Origin: JBELHR01 sp042091275 | Lineage (GTDB): Bacteria; Bacteroidota; Bacteroidia; Flavobacteriales; Flavobacteriaceae | Length of the DNA stretch: 17,733 nucleotides | Direction: 5' to 3' | Assembly (NCBI GenBank): GCA_042091275.1 | Contig: JBELHR010000035.1 | Location: forward strand, 1 to 17,733 | Shown: positions 1 to 6,529 of the stretch, piece after piece | How positions within the stretch are numbered: position 1 is the stretch's first letter | Layout of the letters: the number at the start of each line of letters is the position of its first letter | Position numbers and translations under genes: made by a program | The notes under the pieces: model-generated | Databases searched by the model: none | Told to the model about the DNA's origin: nothing | The model's input: only the letters and a program-made list of their open reading frames with translations

Positions 1-251
1 ATATTGGAATTCACTCCAGAATCTAAAATAAAATTCAATTCATCCCCATTCACTTTTAATGGTAAAATAACGAGATTATTAATCAATTTAAATTCTACCG
101 TAACACGATCTTTTCCTCCTAAAATATCAAAAGTAGGGACTGCGTTTTGAGCGTAAAAAACAAGACTAAAAAAAGAGAAAATTAAGGTGAGCTGAAACGT
201 TTTAATAATATGTGATTTTGGTGGTTGTCTAAGATATAGCTTTATGAGCAA
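1..251 (-). CDS. Secreted aspartyl protease-like protein (retropepsin fold), N-terminal fragment; rest lies beyond the left edge
   Basis: Reading the minus strand gives an open frame with a hydrophobic signal segment (LTLIFSFFSLVFYAQ), then a stretch including VEFKLINNLVILPLKVNG and FILDSGVNSN before the edge. The DSG triplet (bases 23-15) fits the catalytic Asp-Thr/Ser-Gly of retropepsin-like proteases, and the layout matches a Bacteroidota family of secreted aspartyl proteases that often carry a C-terminal PDZ domain; that part is not visible here. The start is uncertain because no in-frame ATG exists after the stop codon at 278-276. I give the TTG at 251. A more natural signal-peptide start would be residue IKTFQ, but that codon is ATT (206-204). 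The gene is divergent from the aminotransferase. Family assignment is moderately sure; function in the cell is unknown. Confidence 0.6.
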   Translation of the reverse strand, partial: MLIKLYLRQPPKSHIIKTFQLTLIFSFFSLVFYAQNAVPTFDILGGKDRVTVEFKLINNLVILPLKVNGDELNFILDSGVNSN

Positions 252-308
252 AAGGGAATTTATTTTAATTATATTTTAACAATTCCATTTTAAAAATATC
301 TCCAAACA

Positions 309-340
309 TTTGCAGTGAAATAGTATTATTTGCAAATTTG
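309..340 (+). promoter_or_regulatory. Probable promoter of the aminotransferase-murB unit
   Basis: TTTG at 309-312, a 20-base spacer, then CAAATTTG at 333-340. This differs at one base from the Bacteroidota -7 consensus TAnnTTTG, and the spacing falls in the known range for the -33 TTTG element. The -7 box ends 16 bases before the ATG at 357, the same distance as the better promoter at 2574-2603. ATTTGCA also occurs twice, 20 bases apart (308-314 and 328-334). Confidence 0.4.
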
Positions 341-356
341 CTTTAAAAATAAAATC

Positions 357-1550
357 ATGCCTACAATATCCTCAAAAGGAGTTAAAATGCCGGAGTCTCC
401 AATAAGAAAACTTGTACCATTTGCGGAGAATGCAAAAAAAAATGGTAAAAGTGTATTTCATTTAAATATAGGGCAACCCGATATTAAAACCCCAGAGGTA
501 GCATTAGATGCAGTTAAAAATTCTGGAATTGAGGTTTTGGCCTATTCCCGTTCTGAAGGTTCAGATACCTATAGAAATAAGCTCGCAAAATATTATGCCG
601 AGCACGAAATCCACGTAGACCAAGAAGATATAATAATCACAACAGGTGGCTCAGAGGCCTTAAGTTTTGTTATGGGATCCATAGCAGACTCTGGGGACGA
701 GGTTATTATTCCAGAACCCTTTTACGCAAACTACAACGGCTTTGCTACGGCAAATGGAGTTAAAGTTGTTCCAGTAGCCTCTAGTATTGAAGAGAATTTC
801 GCTTTGCCTCCTATCTCGAGTATAGAGGATCTAATCAGTCCAAAAACCAAAGCAATTTTGATTTGTAATCCAGGAAATCCTACTGGTTACCTCTATTCAA
901 AAGAGGAATTGGAGCAGTTAAAAGAGCTAGTTTTAAAGCACGATCTCTATCTAATTGCTGACGAGGTATATCGAGAATTCGCATATGATGGAGCAAAACA
1001 TATTAGTGTAATGAGTTTTGAAGGTCTGGAAAATCACAGTATTATGATTGATTCTGTTTCCAAACGCTACTCCATGTGTGGTGCAAGAGTAGGTTGCATT
1101 GTGACCAAAAATAAAGAATTGAGAAATACAGCACTAAAATTTGCTCAAGCGCGTCTCAGTCCTCCAACTTATGCTCAAATAGCAAGTGAGGCGGCCCTAG
1201 ATACTCCGAAGTCGTATTTTGAAGATGTTCAACACGAATATGTTATGAGACGAGATACCTTAATACAAGCTCTAGAAAAAATTGAAGGGGTTAAAGTTGC
1301 AAAACCAAAAGGAGCATTTTACTGTGTGGTAGAACTACCAGTTGCAAATGCAGATGACTTTGCACAATGGCTTTTGGAAGATTTTGATGTAGATGGAGAA
1401 ACAGTAATGGTAGCACCTGCGAGCGGATTTTATTCCACACCAGGTATGGGTCTCAATCAGATTCGCATAGCATATGTTTTAAAGGAAACAGATCTTTTAA
1501 AATCCGTAAATATTCTAGACAAGGGCCTCAAAGCATATAAAAATGCCTAG
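357..1550 (+). CDS. Pyridoxal-phosphate-dependent class I aminotransferase, aspartate aminotransferase-like
   Basis: This is a cytosolic fold-type I aminotransferase that moves an amino group between an amino acid (probably aspartate or an aromatic one) and a 2-oxo acid. From the ATG at 357 the protein has 397 residues, typical for the family. Visible motifs are TGGSEA (about 96-101, phosphate binding), NPGNPTG (from 171), DEVYREF (Asp about 202, contacts the PLP ring nitrogen) and SVSKRYSMCGARVGC, with the PLP-binding lysine at about 236. The frame stays open back to a TTG at 330, but ATG 357 is preferred: it gives MPTISSKGVKMPESPIRKL, the usual start of flavobacterial relatives, and avoids running into the probable promoter. 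The stop overlaps the murB start by 8 bases, so the two are likely co-translated. Substrate specificity cannot be read from sequence. Confidence 0.9.
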   Translation: MPTISSKGVKMPESPIRKLVPFAENAKKNGKSVFHLNIGQPDIKTPEVALDAVKNSGIEVLAYSRSEGSDTYRNKLAKYYAEHEIHVDQEDIIITTGGSEALSFVMGSIADSGDEVIIPEPFYANYNGFATANGVKVVPVASSIEENFALPPISSIEDLISPKTKAILICNPGNPTGYLYSKEELEQLKELVLKHDLYLIADEVYREFAYDGAKHISVMSFEGLENHSIMIDSVSKRYSMCGARVGCIVTKNKELRNTALKFAQARLSPPTYAQIASEAALDTPKSYFEDVQHEYVMRRDTLIQALEKIEGVKVAKPKGAFYCVVELPVANADDFAQWLLEDFDVDGETVMVAPASGFYSTPGMGLNQIRIAYVLKETDLLKSVNILDKGLKAYKNA

Positions 1551-2565
1551 TTCTACCGGTGCTTCACAATCCTTGAAAACTTTTAATAGTTTTGGAATCG
1601 ACATCGATGCTGGGGATTATATGGCAATTTCCAAAGAGAAACAGATCCCGGAATTACTGGAAAAAAACAAAAATATTTTTCTCTTAGGCGGCGGAAGTAA
1701 TATACTTTTTACAGAAGCTCCAAAACAACTTTTAGTACATATAAAAACTAAGGGTAAAAAGATTGTAAATGAGAGTGAAACCCACATTGATATTGAGGTT
1801 CAAGCTGGCGAAAACTGGCATGAATTTGTCTTGTGGTGTATAGAAAATAATTTTGGAGGTCTGGAAAACCTTGCACTCATACCAGGATCTGTCGGTGCAT
1901 CTCCAATGCAAAATATAGGAGCTTATGGTGTCGAGGTCAAGGACAGTATTCAGCGTGTTTATTTCTACGATATTAGTTCGGAAACAAAAAAGAGCTTGAC
2001 CAATGCCCAATGCGATTTTGCCTATCGTTCCTCTATATTCAAAAAATCCTTAAAGGGAAAAATAATTATAAGTTCTGTTGTTTTTCGGTTGACAAAATCT
2101 GCACATAAAATAAACAGAGCCTATGGTGTAATTAATCAGCGCCTCGAAGAATTGGGCTCAGATAAGGATCCTAATATAAGTGATATTGCAAAAGCTGTAA
2201 TAAGTATTCGAAAAGAAAAACTACCTGACCCAAAAGTGATAGGTAATGCGGGGAGTTTCTTTAAAAATCCTGTTATAGACAAAGAGGCATATCAAAGCTT
2301 GATTGCTCAATATCCCGAAATGCCCTCCTATACGGTGGAAAACAAATTTAAAATTCCTGCTGCTTGGCTGATTGATCAATGCGGCTTAAAAGGTTTTGAA
2401 CAAAACGGCGCTGCAGTTCATATGGGTCAGCCTTTAGTATTGATAAACAAATACGGAACTGCCTCAGGAGACGCGATTTTAAATCTGGCAAAACACGTTC
2501 AAAGTCAAGTTTTCGAGAAATTTGGTGTTTCTTTGGATATGGAGGTCAATATCTACAAGGGCTAA
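1543..2565 (+). CDS. murB: UDP-N-acetylenolpyruvoylglucosamine reductase MurB
   Basis: MurB is a cytosolic FAD enzyme that reduces UDP-GlcNAc-enolpyruvate with NADPH to UDP-MurNAc, the second committed step of peptidoglycan synthesis. The 340 residues match the E. coli enzyme (342). The FAD-binding domain shows GGGSNIL (49-55) and NIGAYGVE (124-131). Catalytic residues line up as Arg162 in FAYRSSIFK, Ser238 in GNAGSFFKNP (the proton donor) and Glu334 in LDMEVNIY. The length and the layout around Tyr161-Arg162 suggest the E. coli-like type I enzyme. Its ATG lies inside the last codons of the aminotransferase (ATGCCTAG, 1543-1550), suggesting translational coupling. The link between the aminotransferase and cell-wall synthesis is only positional. 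Confidence 0.96.
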   Translation: MPSSTGASQSLKTFNSFGIDIDAGDYMAISKEKQIPELLEKNKNIFLLGGGSNILFTEAPKQLLVHIKTKGKKIVNESETHIDIEVQAGENWHEFVLWCIENNFGGLENLALIPGSVGASPMQNIGAYGVEVKDSIQRVYFYDISSETKKSLTNAQCDFAYRSSIFKKSLKGKIIISSVVFRLTKSAHKINRAYGVINQRLEELGSDKDPNISDIAKAVISIRKEKLPDPKVIGNAGSFFKNPVIDKEAYQSLIAQYPEMPSYTVENKFKIPAAWLIDQCGLKGFEQNGAAVHMGQPLVLINKYGTASGDAILNLAKHVQSQVFEKFGVSLDMEVNIYKG

Positions 2566-2573
2566 TAAAGGCC

Positions 2574-2603
2574 TTGAGAATGTTTTTTTTATACTTATAT
2601 TTG
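2574..2603 (+). promoter_or_regulatory. Bacteroidota-type promoter ahead of the small cysteine protein and glycosyltransferase unit
   Basis: TTG at 2574-2576 is followed after 19 bases by TATATTTG (2596-2603), a perfect match to the TAnnTTTG -7 box. The ATG at 2620 is 16 bases further on. An eight-T run (2583-2590) lies in the spacer. This separates the 2620-5531 genes from murB, although read-through from murB is possible because no strong terminator intervenes. Confidence 0.65.
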
Positions 2604-2619
2604 CAGCAAAATTATTAAG

Positions 2620-2805
2620 ATGAAACTTTTACTTATTACTCTAGTTCTACTCGGTCTTGCATTTGCAGGTATTGCAATCAAAATTTGGGCAAAGAAGGGT
2701 GGAGAATTTTCTGGAACTTGCGCTAGCCAAAATCCTATGTTAAATAAGACTGGAGAACCATGTGGCCTTTGTGGAAAACAAATTGACCAGTGCGAAAATA
2801 ATTAA
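2620..2805 (+). CDS. Small membrane-anchored protein with four cysteines, function unknown
   Basis: The gene encodes 61 residues. Residues 2-23 form a hydrophobic helix (LLLITLVLLGLAFAGIAIKI) that could be an uncleaved anchor or signal segment. A short, polar, non-cytoplasmic or cytoplasmic tail follows with Cys34, Cys48, Cys51 and Cys58. The arrangement C-x13-C-x2-C-x6-C, with CGLCGK in the middle, resembles a small metal-binding (zinc-ribbon or Fe-S) or redox knuckle, but I recognise no named family. A strong -7 promoter box sits 16 bases upstream of the start and the glycosyltransferase begins 6 bases after the stop, so expression as the leader gene of that unit is likely. I recall similar short proteins annotated only as membrane or secreted proteins in Flavobacteriia. 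Being a real gene is fairly sure; function is not inferred. Confidence 0.75.
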   Translation: MKLLLITLVLLGLAFAGIAIKIWAKKGGEFSGTCASQNPMLNKTGEPCGLCGKQIDQCENN

Positions 2806-2811
2806 TTCTGA

Positions 2812-3930
2812 ATGTCCTTTGAGCATTTAATTTATTTCATTTTCTGTTTTTCTTTTTCGCTGATATTCGGTTATCAGTTTTATTTTTTCTTGAGGTTTCT
2901 ATATAAGTCCAAAACGAAATACGCCAGTTTTTTTCCTGAATCCATATCTATTGTGGTTTGTATAAAAAACGAAGAGGCAAATCTCGCCAATCTTATCGAT
3001 GATATTCTAAAACAAGATTTCAAAAGTTTTGAATTGATTCTGGTAGACGATAATTCATCAGATTCCAGCCGTTTAATTATGGAGCGATACGCGGATTTAG
3101 ATTCTAGAATACGTATCGTTTCTGTACCCTATTCGGATCATTTTTACGGTTCTAAAAAATATGCGCTTACATTGGGGATTAAAGCCTGTCTCAACGATAT
3201 AATCTTGTTTACAGATGGAGATTGTCGAATTCCTAGTTCTCAATGGATTCATACTATGATTCGTCCGTATAGCGATTCTTCCATACAAATAGTTTTAGGT
3301 TATGGGGGATATTCAAAGGGCAAAGGAATTGTAAATGCTTTGACGCGATTTGAAACACTCAAAACCGTATTGCTATACATGTCCTTTACTGAATTTCACT
3401 TTCCCTATATGGGCGTTGGTAGAAATTTGAGCTATCGAAAATCCCTGTGGGAAAAAACCAAAGGGTTTTCTAGTCATATGGATATTGCTTCTGGAGATGA
3501 TGACCTCTTTATTTCGGAAGCTGCAAACCGAGAGAATTGCGCTATAAACACGGATGTAAATAGCTTTACCTACTCCCTTGCAAAAACTGATATCAAACAA
3601 TGGATACAGCAAAAAAGGAGACATATTACTACAGCTAAACGATATAAGCCATCACTTAAATACTTACTCGGTTTACTCTATGTATCGGAACTACTGTTTT
3701 TAGTAAACCTACCTTTGCTCCTATTTGTCAATATTACAAATCCAAATGTTTTTATTTTAACTGCTCTTGGTATAAATATTATTTTAAGCAGTCTCATTTT
3801 TATCAAATCAAAATCTATATTCCACGAAGATTTTAACCTTCTATACCTTCCTTTCTTAAAACTGGGCTTGGTTTCCATGCAAATGTTTATATTTATTAAG
3901 AATAGTATTTCACAAACTAATCGCTGGTAA
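2812..3930 (+). CDS. Membrane-bound family 2 glycosyltransferase
   Basis: This 372-residue inverting glycosyltransferase has a GT-A catalytic domain between membrane segments. One helix lies at about 7-29, the GT2 domain at about 45-275, and two or three helices at about 282-362. Catalytic features are SIVVCIKNEEANL (46-58), VDDNSSD (78-84, nucleotide binding), FTDGDCRI (133-140, metal-binding DxD), GDDDLF (228-233, probable catalytic base region) and QQKRRH (266-271), at the place of the Q/RxxRW acceptor motif of processive-type GT2 enzymes. It probably adds sugars to a lipid or polysaccharide at the cytoplasmic face. Sugar and acceptor cannot be told from sequence. It starts 6 bases after the small cysteine protein and ends 3 bases before the sigma factor gene, so the three form one transcript. 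Confidence 0.88.
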   Translation: MSFEHLIYFIFCFSFSLIFGYQFYFFLRFLYKSKTKYASFFPESISIVVCIKNEEANLANLIDDILKQDFKSFELILVDDNSSDSSRLIMERYADLDSRIRIVSVPYSDHFYGSKKYALTLGIKACLNDIILFTDGDCRIPSSQWIHTMIRPYSDSSIQIVLGYGGYSKGKGIVNALTRFETLKTVLLYMSFTEFHFPYMGVGRNLSYRKSLWEKTKGFSSHMDIASGDDDLFISEAANRENCAINTDVNSFTYSLAKTDIKQWIQQKRRHITTAKRYKPSLKYLLGLLYVSELLFLVNLPLLLFVNITNPNVFILTALGINIILSSLIFIKSKSIFHEDFNLLYLPFLKLGLVSMQMFIFIKNSISQTNRW

Positions 3931-3933
3931 TAA

Positions 3934-4491
3934 ATGACTCCGGATAAAGAGCTTGAACTCATTAGATATATATCACTTGCCAAAGAGGGAAAGCAATACG
4001 CATACAACTTCCTTCTAAACACCTATTGGAATGATATTTATCGATTTTTACTTTCCAAGACTCAAAATGAAAACGAAGCAGAGGATTTGGCAATCAAATC
4101 GTTTTCCAAAGCATTTGAATTTTTGGACAAATACAAGGAGGAGTTTAGCTTTAAAAGTTGGTTGTTGACCATAGCTAGAAATCTTTTTATAGACGAGGTC
4201 AGAAGAAAAAAAACCCTTCTTGTGAGCTTAGAAAAAAACAAAGAGGAAGTTTACGAACTTTTTGACGAGTCTCCCTCTCCTGAGGATTTGTTGATAAACG
4301 AGCAAAATTTAGCGAGATTGAAATCGTTGATTAAGCAATTAAAACCACATTATGCTCAAATTATAAACCTTCGATATTTTCAAGAACTAACCTACAAGGA
4401 AATCGCTTTGGAAATTGGAGAACCATTAAACAATGTCAAGGTTAAAATACTACGAGCTAGAAAACTTTTGGCCGAATTGATTCAAAAATGA
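3934..4491 (+). CDS. ECF-type RNA polymerase sigma-70 factor without an adjacent anti-sigma gene
   Basis: The protein has 185 residues with the two-domain plan of extracytoplasmic function sigma factors. Region 2 spans about 25-93 (DIYRFLLSKT, then FKSWLLTIARNLFIDEVRRKK for -10 recognition and melting). Region 4 spans about 126-182 and includes the helix-turn-helix LTYKEIALEIGEPLNNVKVK for -35 recognition. The region 3 linker (94-125) is short and acidic, as expected for the class. It begins 3 bases after the glycosyltransferase stop and overlaps the transporter by 4 bases (ATGA). No anti-sigma factor or sensor lies next to it, so its control is unknown; transcription from the promoter near 2574 is likely. 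Target genes cannot be inferred from sequence alone. Confidence 0.9.
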   Translation: MTPDKELELIRYISLAKEGKQYAYNFLLNTYWNDIYRFLLSKTQNENEAEDLAIKSFSKAFEFLDKYKEEFSFKSWLLTIARNLFIDEVRRKKTLLVSLEKNKEEVYELFDESPSPEDLLINEQNLARLKSLIKQLKPHYAQIINLRYFQELTYKEIALEIGEPLNNVKVKILRARKLLAELIQK

Positions 4492-5531
4492 GAAAAACAT
4501 TAGCCAAATCACTAGGTCCAGGCCTATTGTTTGCAGGTGCAGCAATCGGTGTATCTCACTTGGTCCAATCTACTAAAGCTGGCGGAATTTACGGGTTTGG
4601 ACTGCTTTGGGCACTTATTTTTATCCATATCATAAAGTATCCGTTTTTTGAATTNNNNNNNNNNNNNNNNNNNNNNNNNNNNNNNNNNNNNNNNNNNNNN
4701 NNNNNNNNNNNNNNNNNNNNNNNNNNNNNNNNNNNNNNNNNNNNNNNNNNNNNNATTGTAATCCTGCTCAGTTTAAGCACTGTTCTAGCTTTGGTTTTAG
4801 CCTACCAATCCCACTCCCCAGAATTATCGATAAAACCCTATTTTCCTACAGATTATATTGGCATAACCTTTTTTATCGCATTTTTAGGATGGATGCCTGC
4901 ACCATTGGATATTTCAATCTGGCATTCCTTATGGTCCAATGAAAAAAAAGACAGCACCATCAAAACGAGTTTGTTTGATTTTAAAGTTGGATATATAGCA
5001 ACCCTAGTCTTAGGTTGTTGTTTTTTAGCCTTGGGTGCTTTTGTAATCTATGGAAACGGTACTTCTTTGAGTCCCAATGCAACTGGTTTTGCAGAACAAT
5101 TAATTGAGATGTATAGCCAGAGCCTAGGGTCTTGGTCTTTTTATCTCATAGGCGCGGCAGCTTTAACCGCTATGTTTAGCACCACACTTACCACACTCGA
5201 TGCCTCTCCAAGAGCAATGGCTCGATCCCTAAAACTATTAGTGAATTTCAAAGAAAAGAAGAGCTATACAGCAGTTTTAATAAGTTTAGTAATTGGAACT
5301 CAAATCATAATCTTATACGCTGGATCTTCCATGACACTTCTTATAAAAGTCGCTACAATACTGTCTTTTTTAAGTGCCCCATTTTATGCAATTTGCAATC
5401 TTCTATTGGTCAAAGGAAACTATATTTCAGAATCCAATCGTCCCGGTAAATCACTTATTGTTTTAAGTTATTTGGGTATTCTATTTATGATAGGTTTTAG
5501 TTTATATTACCTCTATTATTTAATTCAATAA
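4488..5531 (+). CDS. Nramp-like membrane transporter, divergent, interrupted by an assembly gap
   Basis: This is a multi-helix inner-membrane protein of the Nramp (SLC11-like) superfamily; members carry divalent metals by proton or ion coupling. It opens with KSLGPGLLFAGAAIGVSHLVQS, the position of helix 1, but lacks the DPGN metal motif found there in canonical Nramp. The helix 6 region reads FLGWMPAPLD (133-141), keeping Met-Pro but not the usual MPH. Helices continue to LYYLYYLIQ at the C terminus. The sequence is broken by 100 N at 4655-4754. The frame is open and sensible on both sides (YPFFE before, IVILLSLSTV after), yet relatives have about 400-420 residues, so roughly 50-65 residues beyond the N count are probably missing. 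The ATG overlaps the sigma factor stop by 4 bases. The substrate is unknown. Confidence 0.75.
   Translation: MRKTLAKSLGPGLLFAGAAIGVSHLVQSTKAGGIYGFGLLWALIFIHIIKYPFFEXXXXXXXXXXXXXXXXXXXXXXXXXXXXXXXXXXIVILLSLSTVLALVLAYQSHSPELSIKPYFPTDYIGITFFIAFLGWMPAPLDISIWHSLWSNEKKDSTIKTSLFDFKVGYIATLVLGCCFLALGAFVIYGNGTSLSPNATGFAEQLIEMYSQSLGSWSFYLIGAAALTAMFSTTLTTLDASPRAMARSLKLLVNFKEKKSYTAVLISLVIGTQIIILYAGSSMTLLIKVATILSFLSAPFYAICNLLLVKGNYISESNRPGKSLIVLSYLGILFMIGFSLYYLYYLIQ
4655..4754. other. Run of 100 N, scaffold gap inside the Nramp-like gene
   Basis: The gap starts at the third base of a codon and ends on a codon boundary. The exact round length suggests a placeholder for an unknown distance. Confidence 0.95.
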
Positions 5532-5546
5532 GACAAAATTATTCAT

Positions 5547-5554
5547 TAAATTTG
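5547..5554 (+). promoter_or_regulatory. Probable -7 promoter box of lipA
   Basis: TAAATTTG matches TAnnTTTG perfectly and ends 19 bases before the lipA ATG. The -33 element is weak (ATTC near 5523-5526). A 7-base inverted repeat, TTATTCA (5539-5545) and TGAATAA (5565-5571), flanks the box and could be an operator or chance in AT-rich DNA. Confidence 0.5.
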
Positions 5555-5573
5555 TCGAGTAAAGTGAATAACT

Positions 5574-6443
5574 ATGTCAGATACTGCTGTAAGCCCCAAA
5601 AAAGTAGCTAAGCCAAAGTGGCTCAGGGTAAAATTACCTGTTGGAAAAAAGTATACTGAACTTCGCGGTTTAGTTGACAAATACAAACTCAATACTATTT
5701 GTACCAGTGGGTCTTGTCCCAATATGGGAGAGTGTTGGGGAGAGGGAACTGCCACTTTTATGATTTTAGGAAATATCTGTACAAGATCTTGTGGATTTTG
5801 TGGAGTAAAAACGGGTAGACCAGAAACAGTAGAATGGGACGAGCCAGAAAAGGTAGCTAGATCCATTAAAATAATGCAAATTAAGCACGCTGTTTTGACC
5901 TCTGTGGATCGTGACGACCTCAAAGATGGAGGCTCAATTATATGGGCAGAAACTATTAAAGCGGTAAGAAGAGCTAATCCAAAAACAACTCTTGAAACTC
6001 TAATTCCAGATTTTCAGGGAAATAAAAAAAATATTGATCGTATTCTAGAAGTTGCTCCAGAAGTTATTTCTCACAACTTGGAAACGGTTAGAAGATTAAC
6101 TAGAGAAGTTAGAATTCAAGCAAAATACGACCAAAGTCTCGAGGTACTGAGATATATGAAGGACAACGGGCAAAGAAGGACAAAATCTGGTATCATGCTA
6201 GGTTTAGGAGAAACTGAGGAAGAAGTTATTCAAACTCTAGAGGACCTCGCTGCTGCAAAGGTAGATGTTGTAACTATTGGTCAATATTTACAGCCAACTA
6301 AAAAACACCTTCCTGTCAAAGAGTTTATCACTCCAGAACAATTTAAGAAATACGAGGAAATCGGTCTTAAACTAGGATTCAGACATGTGGAAAGTAGTGC
6401 ACTTGTTCGATCTTCTTACAAGGCTCAAAAGCATATTAATTAG
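5574..6443 (+). CDS. lipA: Lipoyl synthase LipA (radical SAM)
   Basis: LipA inserts two sulfur atoms into octanoyl groups on the E2 subunits of pyruvate and 2-oxoglutarate dehydrogenases and on GcvH, in the cytosol. It carries both required Fe-S sites. The auxiliary cluster uses Cys43, Cys48 and Cys54 (CTSGSCPNMGEC, the CX4CX5C motif), and the radical SAM cluster uses Cys69, Cys73 and Cys76 (CTRSCGFC, CX3CX2C). The C-terminal RSSY motif, whose serine ligates the auxiliary cluster, is at 279-282. At 289 residues it is of normal length for flavobacterial LipA, with only a short N-terminal extension. It has its own -7 box upstream and a strong hairpin terminator downstream, so it is probably transcribed alone. 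LipB is not present in the window. Confidence 0.97.
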   Translation: MSDTAVSPKKVAKPKWLRVKLPVGKKYTELRGLVDKYKLNTICTSGSCPNMGECWGEGTATFMILGNICTRSCGFCGVKTGRPETVEWDEPEKVARSIKIMQIKHAVLTSVDRDDLKDGGSIIWAETIKAVRRANPKTTLETLIPDFQGNKKNIDRILEVAPEVISHNLETVRRLTREVRIQAKYDQSLEVLRYMKDNGQRRTKSGIMLGLGETEEEVIQTLEDLAAAKVDVVTIGQYLQPTKKHLPVKEFITPEQFKKYEEIGLKLGFRHVESSALVRSSYKAQKHIN

Positions 6444-6472
6444 ATAGTACTCTTTTTCAGATCAAAATTTAG

Positions 6473-6501
6473 CAGCATTTTTTTAAATGCTGTTTTTTTT
6501 T
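6473..6501 (+). terminator. Rho-independent terminator of lipA
   Basis: CAGCATTT (6473-6480), loop TTTT, AAATGCTG (6485-6492), then nine T. The stem is perfect, 8 base pairs, extendable by a G-T pair. Confidence 0.88.
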
Positions 6502-6529
6502 ACTTAAATTAAAGGTCTAAACAGTTGAT

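Noticed and set aside
330..356. Upstream TTG start for the aminotransferase, giving nine extra residues
   Set aside because: The ATG at 357 gives the usual N terminus of relatives, and the extra region overlaps the likely promoter; TTG starts are rare in this lineage.
2557..2590. A terminator after murB (AAGG at 2557-2560 with CCTT at 2572-2575, then a T-run)
   Set aside because: Only four consecutive pairs, overlapping the stop codon, with the T-run seven bases away; too weak to call.
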